Positions 23,950 to 34,330 of a DNA stretch of 64,000 bases are shown here, one piece after another. Positions within the stretch are counted from its first letter, which is position 1, and each line of letters starts with the position of its first letter. The notes below the pieces were generated by a model. It made no database searches. It worked only from the letters and a program-made list of their open reading frames with translations, and was not told the origin of the DNA. Made by a program: the position numbers and the translations under genes. The stretch covers positions 434,001 through 498,000 of the forward strand of contig JAODTK010005645.1 of NCBI GenBank assembly GCA_026419785.1. Reading direction: 5' to 3'. Origin of the DNA: Sclerodactyla briareus. Taxonomy: Eukaryota > Echinodermata > Holothuroidea > Dendrochirotida > Sclerodactylidae.

Positions 23950-26440
23950 CGAAAGCTGGACTTCTGTGGCAATGATTTGGTTACAGTGACATCATCGTAA
24001 TTTTTTTGGAGGATTCGTGAAAACAATTCAAGAAAATGAAAGAAGCATAGGTTCAATGCCTTTTCATTCGAATGAGGAACCAGGCCCATTTTTCGCGACA
24101 AAGTTCCAATCTAGTGCTTGACGGCCTCACCCTCGCCATGTAATACCACATCATTCCCCCGACGCGATCCTCTCTGGAATTTCCACCACACATGATCAGT
24201 GGGTAACCTTAGGTGATAGTTAGTGTTTTTTGGGGGAGGGAGGGCGATCTCGAAGCATATCGGGAAGGATACAGATTCTTCAGAGAAAGGAGAGGCACAC
24301 ACTCAAATTTGCGTTCGATATGTGCTCTATTAGAGGTCACTATCGTTTATCTTGATCGTCAGGTGTCCCAGAGGGATCTGTTTCTTCATGGGTGAAACTT
24401 TTTTTTTTAAATTGATCGTATGGAAAGCCGAATGAAGATGTAATGCATTGTAGTGCCTGAACATCCCAAACTTAGCTACCGTAAAATATCATTCCGCCTC
24501 TGAAACGAGGTTTTTTCCTCACATAATTCCATTCCTTCACATCAATCGATGGAATCATCGTACTTATGCCGACGGGAAATTGTTATGTTAGGGCGAAATC
24601 TACGTAATGATATCTACCAATATACGGGAAAAGTTAAGAGTATTTCTTGGTTTTTCTTGAATTGGTAGGTTATGAACCGTCATGCAGATGTGCCATTATG
24701 CAAAACTTGCAACTTATCAGTGATAAATCAATATTTGGAACGAACTTATATGAACATGAAACCAAAGTTTGATTGGCATGATTTTCACGGCACAATCATA
24801 GACATTTAAATAGTTTCGGCGGAACTTGCCTTTCAAGACCACGGAAACTGGGCGTTTCTTCGGAAAAATAGCGACACGATCGTCACGGATTGTGACCGAT
24901 GACATCCACGCACGCCCACGATGAACGGCACAAACCCTCATCAGGTGTGAGGCGGAATTTCACGCGACGCCCCCCGTAAAATTTCGGCCGACAGAAAACC
25001 GCAGGAAAGTCGGCAGATCGCTCTCGATCGCGCATTAGGCTACGACCCCTCACGTAATAAACCTAAAAAGCGCAATCGTAAAGTCTGGTAGTGCGGACAA
25101 ATATGCTTGTAGGTGTAAATCGGTTCAAACTGATTTAAGAAACGATTTTTTTCTCATCCCAAACATGGAAGAATCAGTGGGTTGATTCAGATTCCGAGAA
25201 TCGTTAGAATTCATTATATACAAGCCATCCCATACATCTCATCGGTTACAAAGGATAAATACTGATCATGGAAACACACTGTTAAAACCATGAGCTATTA
25301 TATTAAGCGGGAGAGGGACATAGAGCGCGTCGTATTGTGTGGAATGTGTGCCCTGTTCCAAGTTCCGTCAGAGAGCACAAACTCCAAGTGAGAAGGGGCC
25401 CTATTGCCTGTAACATGTGAAAACATTCAGTTGTTTACTCTCTATACTGCGAAGTTCTCTACCATAGATCCCAAAATACCGTTGGTGCTTATTAGTAGAG
25501 ATAGATCTCAGTGCCAGATCTGAAACATCTTCAGTGAGAGTTACCTTGTTTCAGAAAACGCGGGAAGGAAAGTCAGACCTTCATTACGGAAAGCACAGGA
25601 AAAAAAATTAATCGGGAATACCCAAATCGATTGCCTCTGACAGAAAACCCATTAGACGTAAAACTATAACATTTCCGGAGTGACTAGAGCTTATTAATGT
25701 TGAAGCTCGCTTCTAGAGGAGCCCCTGTCAAGCGGAACATTTATAATCTTATGCGAAAGGCGAATCGTGTGCGCCTGAAATCCAATGTCACTATAACACC
25801 TGTCAAGTGAGGGCGTGTTGGCATAGCAACAAGGCTCCACACTGACTTATGTTTGTATAGGAGTTCAGTACAGCATGTTCGGGGCTTAGTTAAAACACGC
25901 ATCAATGCCTACTCTTGTGTCGTTGAACATCAAAATCTTGTGTGGAGAAACTATCAATTATCTCAGAACAAACTAATAAAGGCAGGGAGCTCTCTTAGTT
26001 CAGTATTAACTGATGAGAGCTATGAGAATCGGTTGTCGAACAACTATGAGAAATCGATAAATTCATTGATACACTGGTATTCCACCGATACTCGCGTGTA
26101 TGCGAACACATTATTAAAGCATCCCCCACAAGCGATTGCGTCACGCGCAACTGTGATTATCAGGAGGTGACGTATTACCCCTGCTGGTTAGAGAAGCTCT
26201 ATCCAAGGCCAAAAAACTATTTGTCCGTATCGTCGGAATATTTTCAAATTTTTGTGTTTATGAACGGAAAGTGCAGTGGAACACTATATTACCAGATATC
26301 CACTCCTCGCACAAGGAGGAAGGGTCTAAATAGGTGTTGCATGTATACATCGGTAGATGTTCCATTGCATAATAATTTTGTCATATCTTCACTGCTGAAG
26401 GAGCTGCGCTATGAATAAATATAGTGCACATAAATCTCAA
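23950..26440. other. Unassigned sequence
   Basis: No gene or repeat is recognised. A locally CpG-rich patch lies at ~24950-25070. A 105-codon open frame (25853-26170, +) begins at a non-ATG codon, has no recognisable domain and no support. An X-box-like word GTTGGCATAGCAAC lies at 25817-25830. Confidence 0.35.
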
Positions 26441-26447
26441 GAAATGT

Positions 26448-26597
26448 TGTGTAACTAGCAAACCTACCCGGTGTCGTGTGAGAAATTACACGATCATCGT
26501 TTTATAAGCCGCACAAGTAGTGTAATTTCCTACACACATTCCACACAATGTGGTGTAAACTCTCACGCAACACTGGTGTAGGTGTGCTAGTTACACA
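26448..26597. mobile_element. 150-bp foldback (MITE-like) element
   Basis: The left arm, 26448-26491, starts TGTGTAACTAGCAAACCTAC. The right arm, 26553-26597, read in reverse complement, starts TGTGTAACTAGCACACCTAC (19 of 20 match). Pairing continues inward through GTGT..CGTGTGAGA..TTACAC, giving ~44-bp imperfect arms and a ~60-base loop. No clear target-site duplication is seen and there is no coding. Confidence 0.65.
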
Positions 26598-26599
26598 GT

Positions 26600-26940
26600 G
26601 CACATCCAACCACAACATTTAGGATGTATAGTTGTAGATTATATTAATTTTATTTGAAAGGACACGTGGATATTAGTCAAAGAATGGCTGCATTCACCTG
26701 GATATTGTTTCTTTCAAAGTTAGGAAGTTGAAAAAACAAAACAACTGATAGTTCATTGGATACAATAGCAGTCCTGCTCATCGAAAGTTCGCCCCCAAAT
26801 CATCGTTTGGGACATCTATAACAGGCTGACCTGAATATAGTCCTATTAACATATCACAGTTTTGTGAATATAATGGATTATGATAGTCACCGCCAGTGTT
26901 CGAATGAATCGATCCAATCTGTCAATGTGTCTCTCAAATT
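26600..26940. other. Unassigned sequence
   Basis: AT-rich sequence between the foldback and the CAACTGG field. I recognise nothing in it. Confidence 0.35.
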
Positions 26941-26944
26941 AACT

Positions 26945-28530
26945 TTCTACTGGTGCCCAGCTGAAATTCCAGTTAGATCCAACTGGTCCAGTTCAACTGG
27001 ACTGCTCTGGAATTTGGCCCAAGTTCAGTTGGGTCCAGTTCAACTGGACCCAACGGAACTTTCCAACTGGACTTCCGTTTGCCTCTGGATGGTAGGCTAG
27101 TTCATGTCTGCATGCAGAAATGGCTTTTCATAACATTTGCTCAGAGATAAAAGCAAATGTGAAATTGCACAGAAGGTAAGATTCATAAGGCACCCAGGAT
27201 GGAGGGGTATATCTAGATGAATACCAAAATATTTTACTGTGGGTACATTAAGTATTAGGCACTGCTTGGATTTAAATGTATTAAATTAACCAAAATTGTT
27301 CGAAATTAATAATTTGGAAAGTAAACCTCTTCTAAACTACTCGCATGTGTTATTGACACATTCAATGACTATAATTACAAATAATCTTGATGAAAACATT
27401 ACATACGCATGTCCAGGTCACAAAATAGGCTTAAAAGCCAGTAATTGCAAACTGAGAATGAGTAATGGACCTAACGGACTCGTCCAACTGGACGTCTCTG
27501 GACCAGTTCAACTGGACTTCTCTGGACCAGTTCAACTGGACTTCTCTGGACCAGTTCAACTGGACTTCTCTGGACCAGTTCAACTGGACTTCTCTGGACC
27601 AGTTCAACTGGACTTCTCTGGACCAGTTCAACTAGATCTATCCGGACCAGTTCAACTGGACTATACTACTTGGAAGAGTTTCCGCACTGGACTACGGACC
27701 AGTTTCCATCTATTGGACGTTACAGGACTGGTTTAAAAATATTACAGGACCATTATTAACATAACGCCCTTCACCGCTAAATTTCATGCATATCACTGTA
27801 CAGGTCAACAGACTATAAAACCGGTTTGACAGTGACGGAACAGAAATGCTCAGTTTGGACAGTTCCAATAACGAATTATGGGTGGGGGACAGGGATTTTT
27901 ATTTTTTTTACCACAACCCCTCCTCACTGTCATCTTCGTCCCCAACCATTCAGTTTATCTTAAAAGGGGACCATCGGATTCCTGGACTGAATATGTTAGT
28001 CACGGACTACATGAAGCAGATAAAAGGATACCGAACCAGTTCAATGGGACTTTATTAGACCAGCTCAGCCAAATAGTGAAGGACCAGTTTACTGGACATT
28101 ACTTGACCATGCAGATTAATGGAACACTGAATCAGCTTATTAACTGTGCAACATATCAGCCTGTGAGCTCAGTCGAACTGTGGAATTATAAGCTATAGTA
28201 TAAGCTCCCTCGGCATTGCAAATTATGAAGTCCTGTTAACTTGAGGCGGACTAGTGACCAGCTAAGTCAATTAGCGATTGAGTCCAGTTTGGGACTGCAT
28301 TTCCAGCTGGGGGAAGTCAGGTGAAAACCAATGGAGTCCAATGGTCAGTTGGAATCTGTTAGACCATTTGAGTCCTGTTAGGTCCATATGAAGTTCACTT
28401 CAGTCCTGATAGCTTAATACTCAGCACTGGTTTTTAAGACAAAGTCCAGTTGAAACCAACTGGGTCCCATTGGAATCCAGTTGGGTCCAGTTGAGTCTAG
28501 TACAAAATTTCAACTGGACTAACTGGAATT
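26945..28530. repeat. CAACTGGAC / GTCCAGTTG palindrome field
   Basis: The words CCAGTT and AACTGG, often joined as the odd-length palindrome CCAGTTCAACTGG, are scattered over ~1.6 kb. They are dense at 26960-27080, in the core 27478-27665, at 28030-28100 and, in the opposite arrangement, at 28290-28530. Intervening sequence is unrelated. A stray relative, CCAACTGGACATGTAGGCCT, lies at ~35811. Confidence 0.75.
27478..27665 (+). repeat. 24-bp minisatellite, ~8 units
   Basis: The unit is CTGGACCAGTTCAACTGGAC plus TTCT. The middle units are nearly identical and the outer ones diverge. The unit length is a multiple of three, so both strands stay open: the forward strand reads SGPVQLDF repeated and the reverse reads SREVQLNW repeated. 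This explains the 146-codon frame at 27296-27736 without needing a gene. Each unit contains one CCAGTT-C-AACTGG palindrome with CAACTG (an E-box and Myb-type word). Confidence 0.9.
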
Positions 28531-28769
28531 TTAGTGCGAGGTGTCGAAACTGCGTACGAATATTGTTCGTCCTTTCGTGACCAACACATTAGTGGACACT
28601 CGAAGCAACACTACATTCAAAGCCACTCGTTGCAAGATGGTTTATATACAGGAGGCATCTGATAAATACGGAAAGACCCGGGCGCGTTGCCAACCGTCCG
28701 GGTCAGAGGTGGAGAGGACTTTAAACGAGTTGGGCATTTTTCCTGGTTATAACGTTTGCTGACGAAAGT

Positions 28770-29125
28770 GTTGGGGGGAGGGGTGACCACTGACTCTATG
28801 GGGGCGTCGGAAGGTCGGGCTTCCTCGTACCTGACCATACCCCCATTACCCTCGATGCCACTATCCCCGATTATTCCCAACATGTTTTGTCTTTTTATGT
28901 TTTAAATATTGATATGTCTACATATATTTTCTGTTTTACTTGCCTTCACTGCAGTTTGATAGTCATTGTATTTTCTACCTATGTAAAGCTTTATCGCCGT
29001 GATTTTTCAGTGTTACTGCGTCTGTATTCGTTTAGGTTTCACTTTGATTCACTGTAAGCGCCTCTGAACGAATTTGTATTCGAAGAAGTGCTATATAAAT
29101 TCGGTTCATAATAATAATAATAACA
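28770..29125 (+). mobile_element. CR1/L2-like LINE 3' tail
   Basis: The segment ends GTAAGCGCCTCTGAACGA...GTGCTATATAAATTC followed by (ATA)n at 29105-29122. This is the usual 3' layout of CR1/L2-group LINEs and SINEs that borrow their tails: a GCGCC..TGA stem strand, a GCTATATAAA strand, then short A/T repeats. No RT coding is readable upstream, so this copy is severely 5'-truncated or a SINE tail. The 28541-28762 open frame is not recognised. Confidence 0.5.
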
Positions 29126-29284
29126 GAAAGTCAAAGGTTTAGTGATCCTTGAATCTTTTCGACAACCTATAGCCAGACACAAGGACAAATGGGAGATTTG
29201 CCAGCTCATTATGGGGAACATAAAGTTGACACATTTGTCATTCTGACCCCAACCAACCAATAGGGTTCCTATCCTTGGATGAGA

Positions 29285-30935
29285 TAGGCCTACATACGGA
29301 ATTTTTTCAAAGATTTCAGACTGTGACCTCTGATGACCTCAAATCAATAGGCTCCTGTACTCATCATCGGGAACACACATGCCAAGTATGAGCTTCATCC
29401 ATCCAGGGGGGGTCGAGTTATCGTGTTCACAAGCCATATTTGGCCAAAATATTGACTTTTCACGAATTTTCTATTTTCTGACTAAAATTCACCTCCTGAC
29501 CTATACCAAAAGTATCGGTTCCTGTACTCCCCATAAGAAAGCTACACACCAAATTCACACCCTATCAGACCAACCATTCTGGACTATCGTGTTTACAAGG
29601 GGTTTCCAGACTTCCTGGTGACCTCAGATGACCTCTGACCTGACCCCAAAACAATAGGGTTCATGTCCCTCATCATGGAGGAAATATAATACCAAGTATA
29701 CGCTTCATATCCATCCATGTGGGGTCGAGTTATCGTGTTCACAAGCCATATTTGGCCAAAATATTGACTTTTCACAAATTATACATTTTTTCAAACAAAT
29801 TCACCCCTTCCTATATCAAAACAATAGGGTCTCTGTACTCCCCATAAGAAAGCTACACACTAAATTTCAACCCGATCAGACCAACCATTCTGGACATATC
29901 GTTTCACAAGGTTGTTCCAGTTCAGACGTGACCTCGGTGACCCACCCTTAGATGATCTTCTACCTGACCCCAAAACAATAGGTTTCATGTACTCATACTG
30001 GGGAACACATGGGCTAAGTATGAGCTCATCCATCCAGTTGGGGTCGAGTTATCGTGTTCACACAAGCAAGCGAAAAATTTGCCCAATTGACTTTTCACAA
30101 ATTATACATTTTCAACAAAATTCACCCTGGCCTATATCAAAACAATAGGGTCTCTGTACTCCCCATAAGAAAGCTACACACTAAATTTCAACCCGATCAG
30201 ACCAACCATTATGACTGATCGTGGTACAGGGTATCAGACTTTAACCCCTGGTGACCTCAGATGACTCTGACCTGACCCCAAAACAATAGGGTTCAGGTAC
30301 TCATCATGGGGAAACACACTGTAAGTATAGGCTTCATCATCCAGGTGGGGTCGAGTTATCGTGTTCACAAGCCATATTTGGCCAAAATATTGACTTTTCA
30401 CAACTTTCTCTTTCTGACCAAAATTCACCTCCGGACTTAACCCACAAACAACAGGGTTCCTGTACTCTATATAAGATAGCTACACCCTAATTGCAAAGAT
30501 GCCAGACTTTGACCTCTGATGACCTCAAATCAATAGGGCTCCTGTCACTCATCATCGGGGCACACACTGCCATGGGTGGGGGGGGGGGGGGGGGAGATGA
30601 GCTTCATCCATCCAGTGGGGTCGATTATCGTGTTCACAAGCCAAACTTTCCAAAATGTGACTTTCACAAATTATACATTTTTAACAATTTCACCCCTGTC
30701 CTATACCGAACAATAGGTCCCTGTACTCCCCATAAGAATGCTACTACTAACTTCACCCGATCAACCAACCATCCTGGCCATATCGTGTTCACCAGGTTTT
30801 CAGACTTTGACCTCTGGTGACCTCAATGACCTCTAACCTGACCCCAAAACACAGGGTTCTGTACTCATCATGCTGAACACACTGCTAATAATGAGCTTCA
30901 TCCTCCAGGTGGGGTCAAATTAACATGTTCACAGG
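29285..30935 (+). repeat. ~300-bp AGGTCA satellite, about 5.5 copies
   Basis: Landmarks recur roughly every 260-320 bases: GACCTGACCCCAAAACAATA (29637, 29964, 30270 and 30836 or variants), GTCGAGTTATCGTGTTCACA (29410, 29721, 30043, 30348) and CCCCATAAGAAAGCTACACA (29530, 29842, 30163, 30730). The T-rich block ATTGACTTTTCACAA also repeats. Half-sites stack: 29619-29641 holds three TGACCT words with spacers of 4 and 1 bases, and 29324-29339 has two with a 4-base spacer. A G-run of about 18 interrupts one unit near 30578-30595. Confidence 0.9.
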
Positions 30936-31019
30936 CCAGCGTAACATACCCTTGTACATACACACCACACCATACACACTGGCATGACTGCAAGATTCCT
31001 CTGACTTCGTCAAGGAATC

Positions 31020-31065
31020 AATATTTATAATAATGATAATCATAATAATAATAATAATAATAAAA
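31020..31065 (+). repeat. (AAT)n microsatellite
   Basis: TAATAATGATAATCATAATAATAATAATAATAATAAAA-type tract between the AGGTCA satellite and the next LINE fragment. Confidence 0.85.
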
Positions 31066-31129
31066 CTAATCATATAATCCATATTGCTCGAAGACACAAC
31101 GTTCAGCGTAGGTCCTAGACTAATTCACT

Positions 31130-31708
31130 GTTTAGAGATTTACCTTACTAGGAGAGATTAAGGCGTCCGGTCTAACTTCGATGGAGCTGAGACGAATTCG
31201 AGGTATTTGAATTCAGGTTTTTAAAATTGTTCATGGATTGGACGGTCTTTCCTTCGGCTATTTCTTTGAGTTTTCCAGAGTTACTTATAATAGGGGTCAT
31301 TGCCTCAAGCTCGTGGAAACCGCTGTAGATTGGGCATTCGAAAATATTTCTTCACTCAGAGAGTTATTAATGGTGGAATAGCTTCCTGAGATGTTGTTCT
31401 GTTCAAGGGTGTTAAGGATTTGTTGATTTGTTTGAAGATTTTTATTTTATTTTTTTCAGGAATTATGTCGAATTCCTTGAGCATCTGGGTTGTTCTTCTC
31501 TTTGGTATGTTGTTGCTCCAGGGTCTCTCATGGGATGGTTGTTCCCTCCTTACCATCTTTCACTAAGCTGAACTAAACTAATACTATATTGATTTTTCGT
31601 ACTTTTTTTTCTTTTTAGCCGTCGATTTCCCGATCCGATTCCACCACGGGCTACGCCACCGAGAAGACCGCTTTATATCAACACTTTTCATTACTATTAT
31701 TCATTAGA
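31130..31708 (+). mobile_element. Decayed CR1-like LINE, RT C-terminus and 3' UTR
   Basis: From 31175 the plus strand reads TSMELRRIRG, then after a stop FKIVHGLDGLSFGYFFEF and VTYNRGHCLKLVETAVDW. This is the conserved block that follows the RT thumb in many LINEs (L..RR.RGDLI..FKI..G, then F...Y..RGH..KL). The next part is frame-shifted: WWNS (~31371) corresponds to the W.N.LP motif near the protein end. Stops at the RG|I*I position and later prove it is dead. The 3' UTR contains GACCGCTTTATATCAACA and ends in an ATTATTCATT tail at ~31708. Confidence 0.75.
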
Positions 31709-31729
31709 GCATGACCTAATGATTGTCAA

Positions 31730-32400
31730 GTCAATAGGAATCCAGATCAATCACGCGCTAGATTGGTTGAACGAAAATGGTGAGAAGATAGTAAATACTT
31801 CCGTAATTTGGAGAGGAGACATAAAAATTCATACCCCCCCTGAAAAAAATTATTCATTAATAATGATGTATTTCGCATTATTCCTACACAAGGATATTAC
31901 TGATAAACTATTTCACTTCTATAGTAATCTATATTCTTCTAATTATTCTGACCTGGAGCTTTTCATAGATGATTCGATTTCAATGTTGGGGGGGGGGGGG
32001 GGGTCTTCTGACCTGGATGCGGTGGGCTATTCTTCATTAGAGATCGTAACTTTTTATGAACGCCGCCTGGCATTAGAGGGAATGACACCGATAATCTCGC
32101 TGGGTCAATGGATTGACAACAAATCATTATAAGAAATTTTGGCCGTGATTGGCTCTTAGTTGCAGGCATCTTCCAATATGCCGCCATGTTGGCAGTTCGA
32201 CAGTGGCATCACGTGGTATCATTAAGTGATTCCCCAGCGGGAAAAATCCGACTAAAATCCTCAACCAATCACATCATTAAATACCGACTAGGAACTTTAT
32301 GCGAAAACTTCAGCTAATCGAAATTAAACCAAATAATCATTGGGAAGAACCAAACGGGTCTATGGTTTAGTTTTCGAAGGATGCCATGCCATTTCGAAAA
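31730..32400 (+). mobile_element. L1/Tx1-like LINE, N-terminal RT fragment
   Basis: Shifting frames give, in order, motifs of the L1/Tx1 clade. These are NGEK, then SKYFRNLERRHK (31790-31825), LFHFYSNLYSSNYSD (from 31908), LDAVGYSSLEIV, GLTTNHYKKFWP (32110-32145, the (S)PG.DGLT..FYK.FWP block before RT motif 1), and finally words fitting ANR...IIG..QTG (~32320-32370). The 137-codon open frame 31719-32132 is the best-preserved part. A run of ~18 G (31986-32003) disrupts it. Endonuclease and catalytic RT motifs are absent, so the copy is truncated at both ends and inactive. It abuts the 3' end of a LINE from another clade. Confidence 0.75.
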
Positions 32401-33700
32401 TGAAATAATTTGCAATAACTCATACATCCAATGATTATTATATCCTTCTTCTATAATTTTATGCATAAGGGAATATTTATGAACATGATCGCTATAATAA
32501 TGAACGACTCCCTAACTGCAGTTGATCAAGGAGTATAATTTCAGTCACGTTCCTTCCACGCTATATACTGGTCTAATCTAAGCAATACCTGCTCCATGGA
32601 AGAACATTTTGATTGTTGTGAATTTGTTCTTATTGAGCTGAGCAGCCTTCGGAAAATATTCCTTGGTGGGTGTATGGTGTCATGATGATTGAGAAGAGTA
32701 TAAGCAGCATCTTCTCTCCAGAAATGAAATTTCGACTTCAACGCTACAAAATGGTCGATTTTTTTTTTTTCAGATGCTTTGTTTCAGTTAGCGATCCTAA
32801 ATTGTATTATTTCGTTCTCGTTTTCGACCATATGTAGTGAGGATGAATAGATGGAAAAAAGAGGCGTAACCTATATAATACCTATTTTTGAATCATGTAA
32901 ACGCGTATCTTTATAATATCATACTTGATATGGAATCAGCACAGAGTCTATTTTGTCTCCGAATGGGGTGCACTCACCAACCTATATCTTGGCCAAATTG
33001 CCCTAATGTTGTTGGTAGAGCCTGAATATATATAAATGAAAAGTCACCAAGCCCTAATTTTCAAATGGATGTGTTATTATTCACTCGAATGAGTGACCGC
33101 AATGCTATGTCAGTCTGTCAGCGACGTTGTGTCATGTTTTGTTTTGTTTACTTGTACTCGTAACACAAAGCCAAAAGCCAAAGAACTAAATCGACCTAAC
33201 GATCCTACGAGTACAATGGAGCAACTGGAGCAAAACCCATTAGACGGACATGAGTCAGCCAATTTCCGATGGGGCCCATAACTAGCATTGCCATCCCTGC
33301 CTGAAAGAACACCAAACATACAACTACATAATACTTTCTCAACACAGAACGTTCTCTCTCAGTTTTTGAATAACAAACTCATAACGTGTTCTCGACAAAC
33401 ATGACAGTCCTGCTTCATTCTAGTTTTGTATCAACTGACTTTCCATTTCATTATGTTTTTCTGCACGTATGGATAAATAGGTTTTATATGTAAAATGTAT
33501 ATATACACACAAAGGATACTGCCTGTATATACAAGTGAAGTATTCTAAGGAGCCAAGAAGGCTTAACGGAGGATAATACTCACAGCAACAAGGAGAAAAT
33601 ACATATATGAATCATATAACATTAATACCTCTAATAATTAGCAACTAGAAAAGTCAGTGACTGTCAATATACCTTCTTATTGGACTCCTTCTAAAAATGG
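32401..33700. other. Unassigned sequence
   Basis: AT-rich with a T run at 32759-32770. The open frame at 33093-33281 and its antisense partner resemble nothing known. L1 sequence may continue, unrecognisably decayed, into the first part. Confidence 0.35.
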
Positions 33701-33779
33701 ACAAAGAAGGCGAGCTTTTACAGGAGTTATTGAGTGAATTCTATAACTTGCTGGACCGGCTACGCAGCAAAATTTACCG

Positions 33780-34330
33780 ACATTCAGTGAGGTGATAGAT
33801 CGGGTGTATTTGCGATGGATGTAATTTAACTCTCGCGTCGTATTCTACGGAGTATTTTAGTGAGACAGAATAGCATTTAATCTTACATTTCGAGACCTCT
33901 CATGCTAACCAGACCTCATTACCCTTTAGTTGAGTAAGTGTAAAGTCATGAGTCCGCGATGTATGAACATAACTTTCCGCCTCGATAAGCCTCGCAAAAC
34001 AGCAATCGGTAAATGAAAGGGAGAAACTAAAATCAATAAAGTAGTTAGATCTTCAAAAAGGCAAGAGGGTTCTCTTCAAAAAAATAGATAAAAAAAAACC
34101 TGTAGCACATACGGTTTCGCGCAATTGGCGACACGTTACGTGTTTGATGTCAGCCATTGAAAAGAAGTGGGCGATGATGAGGAAACTACAGGAAAAAAAA
34201 AAGCGATTAACTGGGGAAGTCGTAAGCGATCAATGATTGCAATCGATAGTAGTGGGCGCCCTCAGAAGAAAGAGCAGCAGAACTGGGTGTTCCGGAAATG
34301 ATATCTTTATGCATTCTAAAAATACGTCAG
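33780..34330 (+). repeat. Dispersed repeat family R2, member 2
   Basis: This member bridges the other two. Its first half (ACTCTCGCGTCGTATTCTAC, ~33831 on) matches 47050-47270 (ACCTCTCGCGTCAAATTCTG). Its second half (TCGATAGTAGTGGGCGCC...CGGAAATGAT) matches 7226-7305. No coding is visible. Confidence 0.55.

Noticed and set aside
25853-26170. 105-codon frame as a coding exon
   Set aside because: It uses a non-ATG start, has no recognised domain and no neighbouring exon evidence.
27296-27736. 146-codon frame with an 8-residue repeat as a repeat protein
   Set aside because: A 24-bp minisatellite with no stop stays open on both strands automatically; flanks have no coding character.
29285-30935. 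CRISPR-like array
   Set aside because: Units of ~300 bases are homologous throughout with no unique spacers, and the context is eukaryotic.
31719-32132. 137-codon frame as a host gene
   Set aside because: Its motifs (FYSNLYSS, then HYKKFWP in the next frame) belong to an L1/Tx1-like RT and it is frame-broken.
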